10,217 nt of DNA from Candidatus Intestinimonas stercorigallinarum (GTDB lineage Bacteria; Bacillota; Clostridia; Oscillospirales; Oscillospiraceae), in assembly GCA_019115345.1 (NCBI GenBank), contig DXDV01000021.1, positions 1 through 10,217 of the forward strand, read 5' to 3'. This document shows, piece by piece, positions 1-6,045 of this stretch (within the stretch, counting starts at the first letter, position 1; each line of letters starts with the position of its first letter). A program made the position numbers and the translations under genes. The notes beneath the pieces were generated by a model, which was not told the DNA's origin, searched no databases, and saw only the letters and a program-made list of their open reading frames with translations.

Positions 1-760
1 TGGCCAGGTTGATGCCCATGGCCTCGGCGGCGATCTCATCCTCCCGGATGGCCTTGAAGGCCCGGCCGTAGGAGGAGTTGATGAGCATGACGATGATGGC
101 GATGCATACCGCCGCGATGAGGAAGGCCACGAAGGTGGACAGCCGCAGCACCACCTGTCCGCTCTCGTTGGTGATGTTGAAGCTGGAGAAGGTGGGGAAG
201 TTCTTCAGGGCGTTGGCGCCGTTGGTGATGGGGCCCAGGGTATCCCACTGGAAGATGGCCCGGATGATCTCGCCGAAGCCCAGGGTGGCGATGGCCAGGT
301 AGTCGCTCTTGAGCCGGAGGACCGGCAGGCCGATGAGCCAGGCCACCACGGCGGCCACGCAGCCCGCCAGGACCAGGGCGATGAGCACCCCGAGAATGAG
401 GCCGGGCACCGTGTCCGCCCCGCCGAAGAGGTCGGGCAGGGAGAAATTCACCGCCGAGCCGTTGTAGATGTAATAGACGCTCTCCCGGTCGGCCACAGGG
501 ATGGTGAGGATGGCGTAGGTGTAGGCGCCCAGGAGCATGAAGCTCGCCTGGCCCAGGGAGAAGAGCCCCGTGAAGCCGTTGAGCAGGTTCATGGACACCG
601 CCACCAGGGCGTAGACAGCGCCCTTCTTCAGGGTGGTGAAGAGCATGATGTTGGCGTTGGGGTCCAGGGTGTTCTCCAGCACGATGGTGAGGGCCAGGAG
701 AACGGCCGCGAGGACCAGGGCCAGAAAGGCGCCCTTCTTGCTGTTCGTCTGCTGTAACAT
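1..760 (-). CDS. livM: Branched-chain amino acid ABC transporter permease LivM (3' end outside window)
   Basis: Integral membrane subunit of an ABC importer for leucine, isoleucine, valine or related amino acids. It would pair with LivH and take substrate from the LivJ lipoprotein. About 253 residues are visible from ATG at 760 (MLQQTNSKKG), and the frame is open to the window edge. Residues 10-33 form a first membrane helix. The stretch after LNGFTGLFSLGQASFMLLGA is a typical LivM signature, and several further hydrophobic helices follow. IREDEIAAEAMGINLA at the visible end is the cytoplasmic loop that contacts the ATPase. livH stops at 775, only 14 nt upstream, and a G-rich stretch at the livH stop codon can serve as ribosome-binding site, so the two are co-transcribed. 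The ATPase genes livG and livF would be expected to the left of the window; this is inference. Confidence 0.93.
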   Translation of the reverse strand, partial: MLQQTNSKKGAFLALVLAAVLLALTIVLENTLDPNANIMLFTTLKKGAVYALVAVSMNLLNGFTGLFSLGQASFMLLGAYTYAILTIPVADRESVYYIYNGSAVNFSLPDLFGGADTVPGLILGVLIALVLAGCVAAVVAWLIGLPVLRLKSDYLAIATLGFGEIIRAIFQWDTLGPITNGANALKNFPTFSSFNITNESGQVVLRLSTFVAFLIAAVCIAIIVMLINSSYGRAFKAIREDEIAAEAMGINLA

Positions 761-774
761 GTTTCCACGCCCCC

Positions 775-1650
775 TTAGACTTTGTCGGTGACCTTCTCAC
801 CGAACAGGCCGGTGGGCTTGACCACCAGGATGATGATGAGCAGGGCAAAGGTGAAGGCGTCGGAGAAGATGCTCCAGGGGGAGCCCTTGATGATGGACTC
901 GCAGATGCCGATGAGGAAGGCGCCCACCACCGCGCCGGGAATGGAGCCGATGCCGCCGAAAACGGCGGCCACGAAGGCCCGCAGGCCGGGCAGCGCGCCC
1001 GAGAGGGGCACGATGGAGGGGTAGTTGGTGAAGTAGAGCATGGAGCCCACCGCCGCCAGCAGGGAGCCGACGATGAAGGTCACCGAGATCACCGAGTTGA
1101 TCTTGATGCCCATGAGCTGGCTGGTCTCGAAGTCCTTGGCCACCGCCCGCATGGCCATGCCCACCTTGGTGCGGTTGATGAGCTGGGTGAGGGCGATGAC
1201 CAGGGCCACCACCAGGAAGGGGGTGACGATGGTGACCACCTTGGTGCTGGTCCCGAAAATGGTGATGTTCTCCGACAGGCCGGGCAGCGAGGGGTACATC
1301 TGGGGCAGGCCGCCGGTGACATAGGTGGCGGTGTTCTGGAGGAGATAGCTCACGCCGATGGCGGAGATCATAACGCTCATGCGGGGGGCGGAGCGCAGGG
1401 GCTTATAGGCCGCCCGCTCGATGAGGAAGCCCAGCGCCACCGTCAGAAGGATCATCAGGGGCACAGCCACCGGCAGGGGCAGGCTGGCGCTGAGATAGAC
1501 CATGATGAGACCGGCCACCATGAACACGTCGCCGTGGGCGAAGTTGATGAGGCGCAGGATACCGTAGACCATGGTGTAGCCGATGGCGATGAGGGCGTAC
1601 TGCCCGCCCAGGGATATGCCGGAGAGCAGGATGGAGACTGCATACTGCAC
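775..1650 (-). CDS. livH: Branched-chain amino acid ABC transporter permease LivH
   Basis: First membrane subunit of the Liv importer, forming the translocation channel with LivM. The 291-residue length is normal for the family. The N-terminal segment GISLGGQYALIAIGYTMVYG followed by LRLINFAHGD is the characteristic LivH signature. About eight hydrophobic helices follow, with a coupling-loop-like segment MRAVAKDFETSQLMGI around residues 165-180 and a conserved-looking GAVVGAFLIGICESI near the C-terminus. The start is GTG at 1650: AGGGAGG at 1658-1664 lies 7 nt upstream, and the nearby ATG at 1643 is out of frame. The stop TAA is at 775-777. No promoter is visible in the 337 bp separating it from livJ, so expression probably depends on read-through from the livJ promoter past the hairpin at 1931-1968. 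Confidence 0.95.
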   Translation of the reverse strand: MQYAVSILLSGISLGGQYALIAIGYTMVYGILRLINFAHGDVFMVAGLIMVYLSASLPLPVAVPLMILLTVALGFLIERAAYKPLRSAPRMSVMISAIGVSYLLQNTATYVTGGLPQMYPSLPGLSENITIFGTSTKVVTIVTPFLVVALVIALTQLINRTKVGMAMRAVAKDFETSQLMGIKINSVISVTFIVGSLLAAVGSMLYFTNYPSIVPLSGALPGLRAFVAAVFGGIGSIPGAVVGAFLIGICESIIKGSPWSIFSDAFTFALLIIILVVKPTGLFGEKVTDKV

Positions 1651-1701
1651 AGGGATACCTCCCTCTTTTTCTTGTCTTTCTTCACGCTGGGAGACAGGAC
1701 A

Positions 1702-1748
1702 GGACCGTCTCGAAAGGGGCCGTGGGACGGCAGCTTTCGAGGCGGTCC
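1702..1748 (-). other. Hairpin in the livJ-livH intergenic leader
   Basis: A 15-bp inverted repeat (1702-1716 with 1734-1748) has a single imperfect pair. Its 17-nt loop contains a second 5-bp stem, GCCGT/ACGGC, at 1719-1723 and 1727-1731. It lies about 40 nt upstream of the livH ribosome-binding site, in the livH leader on the minus strand. No T-run follows on the minus strand, so it does not look like an intrinsic terminator. A role in mRNA processing or protection of the downstream livHM message is possible but only inferred. Confidence 0.6.
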
Positions 1749-1767
1749 CGGCCTCTGGACAAATTAA

Positions 1768-1927
1768 GAACCTGTATTCACAACCGCTGCACGCCGTCCG
1801 GGCGGCCTTTTTCCCGCCGGCCTGCGTCCATTTTCCTTGCCATACGTCGGTATGGAAAGGAAAACTTCCTTGTCTGACGAGAAAGCGCCTCGCCCAGACC
1901 GCGTCCCCCGGTCATAAATACAGATCC
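1768..1927 (-). repeat. Long imperfect inverted-repeat element, probably a structured RNA or MITE-like repeat
   Basis: Bases 1768-1804 and 1891-1927 align as inverted repeats over 37 positions without gaps. There are 27 Watson-Crick pairs, 6 pairs that are G-U in the minus-strand RNA (A-C on the plus strand), and 4 mismatches. Between the arms, 1831-1845 and 1850-1864 form a second 15-bp hairpin with one mismatch and a 4-nt loop. The whole makes a rod of about 160 nt with no credible ORF. It sits between the livJ terminator and livH. It may be an interspersed repeat, a small RNA, or an operon-internal structure. The minus strand is assigned from the direction of the wobble pairs and of the operon. 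Confidence 0.6.
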
Positions 1928-1930
1928 CAA

Positions 1931-1968
1931 GAAATCGCCTGGCGGGGGCGCCCCCCGCCAGGCATTTC
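1931..1968 (-). terminator. Hairpin terminator after livJ
   Basis: A perfect GC-rich stem (1937-1948 with 1952-1963, 3-nt loop) is extended past one bulged base by GAAAT/ATTTC. It lies 20 nt after the livJ stop codon. On the minus strand it is followed by GATTTCTTGG, a modest T-run; the plus-strand side has ATTTCTTTT. Probably an intrinsic, possibly leaky terminator that lets livJ be made in excess over livHM, as is usual for receptor genes. Confidence 0.75.
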
Positions 1969-1987
1969 TTTTACCGCGAGAAACGAG

Positions 1988-3211
1988 TTACTCGGCCACG
2001 GTCTGGACGGTCTCCAGGGCCCAGGTGCTGTTGGCGGTGTCGGCCACCTTGATGTAAGCGGTGTCCCGGATGGCGTCGCCGATCTCGTCGAAGGCGATGT
2101 CGCCGGACACGCCGGTATAGGTCACGTCGGGCAGGGCGGCCTTTACGGCGCCGGGATCGGTGGAACCGGCGGCCTTCAGGGCCTCCAGGGCCACATAGTA
2201 GGCGTCGTAGCCCATGGCGGTGACGGCGGCGATGGTGTCGTTGCCGCCGTTGTTGGTGAGGTTGGTGGAGTCGCTGTTGATGAACTCCTTGATGCCCTCG
2301 TCGAACTCAGGGGAGCCGCCCTCCTGATAGAAGGTGGAGACGTAGAGCTGCACATCGGAGCCGGCGGCGGCCTCCAGCACCATGTTGTTGTCCAGGGTGT
2401 CGGAGCCCAGGATGGGGATGTCGAGGCCGGTGTCGGCGGCCAGCTTCACGATCTGGGTGGAGTAGGCGATGGACACGGGGCAGAAGATGACGTCGCAGCC
2501 CTCAGAGTCGGCCTTGTTCAGGTAGGTGCTGAAGTCGGAGGTGTTGGTGGGGAAGGAGTCCTTGACCACGGTGCCGCCGGTGGCGGTGAAGGCCTGCTCG
2601 AAGTAGTTCATCAGGCCCTGGTCGTAGTCGTTGCCCAGCTCACCCAGCAGGTAGGCCTTCTGGGCGGAGAACTTCTCGGTGGCGAAGTTGGCCAGCACGG
2701 TGCCCTGGAAGGGGTCCAGGAAGCAGATGCGGAAGTAGTAGTCGTTGCCAGCCGTGACCTGGGGGTTGGTGCAGGTGACGCCGATGGCGGCCAGACCGGC
2801 CTCGCCGAAGATGGGGCCGGCGGCGATGGACACGCCGGAGCCGTAGGAGCCCAGCACCAGGGAGACGCCCTTGCCCACCAGCTCGGCGGCGGCGGTGGGG
2901 GCCTTGGCGGAGTCGGAGCCGTTGTCGGCGTAGACCAGCTCCACGTTGTAGGTGGTGCCGCCGATGTCCACGGTGGGAGTCTCGGCGTTGGCGTACTGCA
3001 TGCCCAGCATCTCCTGCTTGCCGCCGGCACCGGAGTCACCGGTGGCGGGCTCGAACACGCCGATGTAAACCGTGTTTTCCCCGCCGCCGGTGGTCTCGGC
3101 AGGGGTGGTGTCCTCGGGGGCGGGCGTGCTGGAGGTGTCTCCGCCGCCGCAGCCGGCCAGGATGGTCAGGGCCAGGGAGCAGGAAAGCGCGAGCGCAAGA
3201 AACTTTTTCAT
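1988..3211 (-). CDS. livJ: Branched-chain amino acid ABC transporter substrate-binding lipoprotein
   Basis: Extracytoplasmic receptor that captures the amino acid and hands it to LivHM. The 407 residues begin with a lipoprotein signal peptide, MKKFLALALSCSLALTILAG, with the lipobox LAGC placing the acylated cysteine at 21. A Ser/Thr/Pro-rich linker (about 22-50) follows, then a type 1 periplasmic-binding fold of the leucine-binding family (NTVYIGVFEPATGDSG, ELVYADNGSDSAKA, GSYGSGVSIAAGPIFGEAGL, GSDTLDNN, MGYDAYYVALEALKAAG). The start ATG at 3211 is preceded by TAAGGAGGAT at 3221-3230. The frame stays open upstream, but that stretch contains the promoter and lacks family similarity. The exact ligand (branched-chain amino acid, amide or other) cannot be read from sequence; the adjacent LivHM genes support an amino acid. 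Confidence 0.95.
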   Translation of the reverse strand: MKKFLALALSCSLALTILAGCGGGDTSSTPAPEDTTPAETTGGGENTVYIGVFEPATGDSGAGGKQEMLGMQYANAETPTVDIGGTTYNVELVYADNGSDSAKAPTAAAELVGKGVSLVLGSYGSGVSIAAGPIFGEAGLAAIGVTCTNPQVTAGNDYYFRICFLDPFQGTVLANFATEKFSAQKAYLLGELGNDYDQGLMNYFEQAFTATGGTVVKDSFPTNTSDFSTYLNKADSEGCDVIFCPVSIAYSTQIVKLAADTGLDIPILGSDTLDNNMVLEAAAGSDVQLYVSTFYQEGGSPEFDEGIKEFINSDSTNLTNNGGNDTIAAVTAMGYDAYYVALEALKAAGSTDPGAVKAALPDVTYTGVSGDIAFDEIGDAIRDTAYIKVADTANSTWALETVQTVAE

Positions 3212-3295
3212 GATCGCTAGATCCTCCTTATCCTTTCTTCCCGGAGAGGACAAACTGTCCTTACATAGGAAACGAATGTCCGCAACCGTTGCTTT

Positions 3296-3324
3296 ATTAT
3301 AGCAATGTGGCACAGAAAATGCAA
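3296..3324 (-). promoter_or_regulatory. livJ promoter
   Basis: On the minus strand the -35 TTGCAT (3319-3324) and a perfect -10 TATAAT (3296-3301) are separated by exactly 17 bp. Transcription should start near 3289, giving a leader of about 78 nt before the livJ ATG. The leader contains a small AGGACA/TGTCCT hairpin at 3247-3261 and a GCAAC/GTTGC dyad at 3282-3292, around the predicted start site. Confidence 0.85.
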
Positions 3325-3329
3325 GTTGC

Positions 3330-3347
3330 TTGCGATAAGAATCGCAA
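3330..3347. promoter_or_regulatory. Candidate operator upstream of the livJ promoter
   Basis: A perfect 6-6-6 dyad, TTGCGA-TAAGAA-TCGCAA, ends 6 bp upstream of the livJ -35 hexamer. This position suits an activator or repressor of the transporter. No regulator gene lies beside it and I do not recognise the site. Confidence 0.45.
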
Positions 3348-3533
3348 ATATTTTTCCGTGGGCCGGGATTTGTCCGGAAATCTGGAAGAAAAGAGACGGA
3401 TGGCAGGACAAATCCTGCACAGAAAGAACAACGGGAGGAAAAATGTCCGCTGTGGGCGGACAGAACCGGATGTTTCTCCCCCGACCGGGCCGGAGCCGGG
3501 CTTTCCCCGCGCCGGGCCTTCCACAAGCGGAAA
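3348..3533. other. Non-coding spacer between the livJ promoter and the lepB terminator
   Basis: No credible gene. Two short dyads are visible: GCAGGA/TCCTGC at 3403-3418 (4-nt loop) and TGTCCGC/GCGGACA at 3444-3462 (5-nt loop). Neither has a T-run that would make it a clear terminator. Nothing else stands out. Confidence 0.5.
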
Positions 3534-3570
3534 GGTCCCGCCGCGGGACCTTGTATCCTGCGGCGGGACC
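3534..3570 (-). terminator. Hairpin terminator after lepB
   Basis: An 11-bp perfect stem, GGTCCCGCCGC at 3534-3544 with GCGGCGGGACC at 3560-3570, is followed on the minus strand by a short TTT. It lies about 40 nt after the lepB stop. The inner part of the loop can form a competing 7-bp stem with the same arm (3534-3540 with 3544-3550), so two mutually exclusive hairpins are possible. Confidence 0.6.
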
Positions 3571-3610
3571 TCTTCTGGGCATATTCATAGATTATAGATG
3601 TGCGCGGCGC

Positions 3611-4258
3611 TCAGACCCGGAGCTGGGAGATGGACTCGATCGGGCCGGCGTCCTGGAAGGGCAGTATCACAAAAACAGCCTTTCCCAGGATGGAGCGCTC
3701 GTCCACCACGCCGATCCTGGGGTCGCGGCCGTCGGTGGAGTTGTTGCGGTTGTCGCCCATGACGAACACCGAGCCCTCGGGGACCTCGATGTGGGTGGCG
3801 TACTCCGACGGCAGCTCCCGCATGGGCTCCAGAATATAGGGCTCGTCCAGGGCGGCGCCGTCCACGTAGACGGTATTGGAGGCGTAGTCGATGTCCACCG
3901 TCTGGCCGCCCACGGCGATGATGCGCTTGACGATGGGGGCGCCCTCCCGGAAGGTGTTCTCACTCAGCACCACCACGTCTCCCTGCTCCGGCTCGTAGCC
4001 GATGGACTGCAAAAGGAGCATGTCGCGGTCGTGGAGGGTGGGCATCATGGACTCTCCGTCCACGCCGATGATCCGCCCCACGAAGGTAAAGACCAAGATC
4101 AGGCCCACCAGGGCCATCACCAGGGCCTGGAGCCAAAAGTAGAGGTCTACTTTCAAGGCGTCGCCGTCGGAGAGCTTGGGGCTCTCCTCCCGCTCCCTCT
4201 CCTCCTCTGGGGAGTCGGCAGGCCCTCGGGCCGGGTCCAGCTTCCAATCCTCGGACAA
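3611..4258 (-). CDS. lepB: Signal peptidase I
   Basis: Membrane-anchored serine protease that removes signal peptides from secreted proteins on the outer face of the membrane. The 215 residues comprise an acidic, charged cytoplasmic tail (1-37), one membrane helix (about 39-62) and an S26 catalytic domain. The nucleophile is Ser70 in GESMMPT and the general base Lys111 in VKRIIAVGG. Box E is GDNRNNSTDGR at 168-178, where Gly177 replaces the Ser usual in the DSR motif. The start is TTG at 4258: GGAG at 4269-4272 lies 10 nt upstream, an in-frame TGA at 4265-4267 blocks any earlier start, and no ATG occurs before the membrane helix. It has its own promoter and terminator, so it is a one-gene unit within a minus-strand gene row. 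Confidence 0.95.
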   Translation of the reverse strand: MSEDWKLDPARGPADSPEEEREREESPKLSDGDALKVDLYFWLQALVMALVGLILVFTFVGRIIGVDGESMMPTLHDRDMLLLQSIGYEPEQGDVVVLSENTFREGAPIVKRIIAVGGQTVDIDYASNTVYVDGAALDEPYILEPMRELPSEYATHIEVPEGSVFVMGDNRNNSTDGRDPRIGVVDERSILGKAVFVILPFQDAGPIESISQLRV

Positions 4259-4318
4259 ATGGGATCAACTCCAAATCAAAATCGGTGGGACCGCAGGGCG
4301 GTTCCCGGAATGGATAGT

Positions 4319-4347
4319 ATTATATCCCCTCCCGGGGCAGAATGCAA
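4319..4347 (-). promoter_or_regulatory. lepB promoter
   Basis: On the minus strand -35 TTGCAT (4342-4347), a 17-bp spacer, and -10 TATAAT (4319-4324). Hexamers and spacing are identical to those of the livJ promoter. The predicted start near 4312 gives a leader of about 54 nt to the TTG start. The -35 overlaps the last region of DNA before the small membrane gene's stop at 4354 without entering it. Confidence 0.82.
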
Positions 4348-4353
4348 GGCTTC

Positions 4354-4584
4354 TCAATCCCGCCGGACCCGGAAGAGGGAGACCAGGAACTTTCCCATCA
4401 GGGGGAGATAGGTCCCCACGAAGACTAGGGTGGAGAAAAGGGCCAGGCCGGGCTTTTTCCGCCGGGGCGCCGCCAGGCCCAGCAGCAGGCCCAGGGACAG
4501 CAGGCACAGCTTCAGCGCGGCCACGTCCTCCAGCTCCAGGTCCCGGACCATGAGCCGTCCGGCGGCCATCCACTGCTTCAGCAT
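4354..4584 (-). CDS. Small membrane protein (76 aa) of unknown function
   Basis: A 76-residue protein starting MLKQWMAAGRLMVRDLELED with two hydrophobic segments: about 27-42 (CLLSLGLLLGLAAP) and 51-68 (ALFSTLVFVGTYLPLMGKFL), separated by a positive PRRKKPG turn. ATG at 4584 has AAAGGAG 8 nt upstream. It overlaps the end of ogt by ATGCTGA, so translation is probably coupled. It resembles short Clostridia proteins that databases often label 'permease of phosphate ABC transporter'; that label is from memory and is not supported by any transport motif here. Function unknown. Confidence 0.75.
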   Translation of the reverse strand: MLKQWMAAGRLMVRDLELEDVAALKLCLLSLGLLLGLAAPRRKKPGLALFSTLVFVGTYLPLMGKFLVSLFRVRRD

Positions 4585-5051
4585 CCAAAACACTCCTTTC
4601 CCGATTCCAGCGCCAGCAGGGCGCGCTTGAGCTCCAGCCCTCCCGCGTAGCCGGTGAGGGCGCCGTCCTTCCCCACCACCCGGTGGCAGGGGAGAAAAAT
4701 GGGCAGGGGGTTGACGTGGTTGGCCTGCCCCACCGCCCGGAGGGCCCTGGGCCGGCCCACGGCGGCGGCGACCTGGCCGTAGGTGCGGGTCTCGCCGTAG
4801 AGGATCTTGGCCAGGACGGCCCACACCGAGCGCTGGAAGTCCGTCCCCGCCGGGGCCAGGGGCAGATCGAAGGTATGACGCCGCCCAGAAAAATATTCCA
4901 GCAGCTCGTCCCGGGCCCGGAAGAGCAGAGGGGTCTCCTCCCCCTGCCCGGACAGGTCCGGCCGCGTACCGGGGAGCCAGAGCCGGGTGAGGGCGTCCTC
5001 TCCCTCCACGGTCATGGGCCCGAAGGGGGTGTCAAAGGTCAGCCGGGGCAT
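4578..5051 (-). CDS. ogt: Methylated-DNA--[protein]-cysteine S-methyltransferase
   Basis: Suicide repair enzyme that transfers the alkyl group from O6-alkylguanine (and O4-alkylthymine) in DNA to its own cysteine. The C-terminal domain is complete: helix-turn-helix region with Tyr91 (TYGQVAAAVGRP), the RAVGQA segment with the arginine finger Arg105, the asparagine hinge NHVNPLPIFL, and the active site PCHRVVG with Cys122, then GYAGGLELKRALLALE. The 157-residue length is typical of the shorter Ogt-type proteins with a reduced N-terminal domain, and there is no Ada regulatory domain. ATG at 5051 has AGGAGG 7 nt upstream. It overlaps the next gene by 7 nt. No convincing promoter is visible upstream, where the repeat mosaic begins within about 60 nt. 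Confidence 0.95.
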   Translation of the reverse strand: MPRLTFDTPFGPMTVEGEDALTRLWLPGTRPDLSGQGEETPLLFRARDELLEYFSGRRHTFDLPLAPAGTDFQRSVWAVLAKILYGETRTYGQVAAAVGRPRALRAVGQANHVNPLPIFLPCHRVVGKDGALTGYAGGLELKRALLALESGKECFGC

Positions 5052-5108
5052 GGCGGTCCCTCCTTGCTTGGGCGTGGGATGCTTTTTTCGGCGTGGTCCC
5101 TTTTCCCA

Positions 5109-5120
5109 TCATTCTGAGCG
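5109..5120. repeat. Truncated end of a GTCATTCTGAG element
   Basis: TCATTCTGAGCG matches the terminal bases of the three full elements nearby, then breaks off into CCCCC. A full element begins 22 bp further on at 5131. Best read as the remnant of a fourth copy. Confidence 0.5.
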
Positions 5121-5130
5121 CCCCCTTTTT

Positions 5131-5282
5131 GTCATTCTGAGGCCGCAGGCGGTCGAATCCGTACTCTCCGTTTTTGTGCAGAACGGGAACACTCCCTCAG
5201 TCACCTTCGGTGACAGCTCCCTCAGAGAGGGAGCCCAAGGACGAGGGATACGGATTCTTCGGCCTTACGGCCTCAGAATGAC
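5131..5282. repeat. MITE-like element copy 1, with a nested hairpin module
   Basis: Ends are inverted: 5131-5163 begins GTCATTCTGAGGCCG and 5249-5282 ends CCTCAGAATGAC. The core after the left arm (CGTTTTTGTGCAGAACGGGAA) resembles the cores of copies 2 and 3. It is about 46 bp longer than those copies, close to the size of the hairpin module at 5193-5235, which therefore appears to be inserted in it. Confidence 0.75.
5193..5235. repeat. Double-hairpin repeat module A
   Basis: Two adjacent perfect hairpins: GTCACC/GGTGAC at 5200-5214 and GCTCCCTC/GAGGGAGC at 5216-5234, each with a 3-nt loop, preceded by CTCCCTCA. Same architecture, reverse orientation, as module B at 5453-5502. Lies inside MITE-like copy 1. 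Confidence 0.7.
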
Positions 5283-5307
5283 GGGGATGAGGCGCGGTTC
5301 TTCTGTG

Positions 5308-5448
5308 TGTGGGGCGCGACGTCGTCCTCGCAAAGTCCGCACCGCTCAAAACGCCCTGGCGGGCATTTCTCGCTCCGCTCCCTTGCTCGTCCTCTCCCCA
5401 CGCGACCCGCTGCGCTGAGCTCGCGCGGGGCCCCCAATTTGCGCGCCA
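5308..5448. repeat. Left arm of a ~141-bp inverted repeat
   Basis: Matches 5880-6021 in inverted orientation. The block 5373-5448 differs from 5880-5955 at about 3 of 76 bases, and 5308-5340 from 5989-6021 at 1 of 33; the ~32 bp between the blocks have diverged. No ORF with a ribosome-binding site. Confidence 0.8.
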
Positions 5449-5452
5449 CCAC

Positions 5453-5502
5453 AGCTCCCCCTGGATGGGGGAGCTGTCCGGCTCTGCCGGACTGAGGGGG
5501 TG
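5453..5502. repeat. Double-hairpin repeat module B
   Basis: Hairpins AGCTCCCCC/GGGGGAGCT (5453-5475) and GTCCGGC/GCCGGAC (5476-5492), followed by TGAGGGGGTG. It is the reverse-orientation counterpart of module A. It directly follows the left arm of the long inverted repeat. Confidence 0.7.
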
Positions 5503-5531
5503 AACAGAAGGGAGCACGGCGTTCCCCCTTT

Positions 5532-5636
5532 GTCATTCTGAGCGAAGCGAAGAATCCGTATCTCCCGTCTTTGCGCGTGACAGAAAGGCACAAAGACGTG
5601 GAAAGCGGATTCGACCGCCTGCGGCCTCAGAATGAC
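5532..5636. repeat. MITE-like element copy 2
   Basis: Left end 5532-5560 begins GTCATTCTGAGCGAAGCGAA; right end 5605-5636 ends GCGGCCTCAGAATGAC. The 105-bp size and the core GTCTTTGCGCGTGACAG match copy 3 closely. No gene inside. Confidence 0.8.
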
Positions 5637-5663
5637 GGGGGAGAAGGACGCTTTCAAAACCCA

Positions 5664-5690
5664 TTTCTTTTTCCCTGCCGGAAAAAGAAA
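5664..5690. repeat. Perfect 11-bp AT-rich hairpin
   Basis: TTTCTTTTTCC and GGAAAAAGAAA pair perfectly around a 5-nt loop. A weaker TTTGG/CCAAA dyad follows at 5696-5708. Markedly more AT-rich than its surroundings; probably part of another repeat family. Confidence 0.55.
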
Positions 5691-5879
5691 CGGTTTTTGG
5701 AATCCAAAGAAAAAGGGGCTTTTGAGATTTGGGGCGCTGTGGGATGTCCGGCGGCGGCCTGCGTCTTTCCGCCCCCATCGGGGACCAGCCCCGGCCGTTA
5801 CGGCCTGTGCGGGCGAAACAGGGAAAAGCGGGTGTGCTATCCCACCGCTGCCTGGGTAGGTACAGGTCGCGGCGTGGTT

Positions 5880-6021
5880 TGGCGCGCAAATCAGGGGCCC
5901 CGCGCGAGCCCAGCGCAGCGGGTCGCGTGGGGAGAGGACGAGCAAGGGAGCGGAGCGCGTTTTCGCCGTCAGGCGGAAACAGAGTGAAGCGGACTTTGCG
6001 AGGACGATGTCGCGCCCCACA
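5880..6021. repeat. Right arm of the ~141-bp inverted repeat
   Basis: Inverted counterpart of 5308-5448, separated from it by 431 bp that contain hairpin module B and MITE-like copy 2. See the left arm for match counts. Confidence 0.8.
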
Positions 6022-6045
6022 AACAGCGTGGTTCCGTATCGGTGC

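Noticed and set aside
1768..1927. 6S RNA
   Set aside because: The long rod with an internal hairpin is superficially similar in size, but it lacks a clear promoter and the central open bubble, and lies between two genes of one operon.
1583..3220. A 545-residue plus-strand open frame opposite livJ
   Set aside because: Gly/Val/His-rich product with no motifs; it is the antisense reading of the clear livJ gene and passes through the terminator and the inverted-repeat element.
3212..3526. N-terminal extension of livJ
   Set aside because: The frame is open upstream, but the stretch contains the TATAAT promoter; the ATG at 3211 has a strong RBS and starts a textbook lipoprotein signal peptide.
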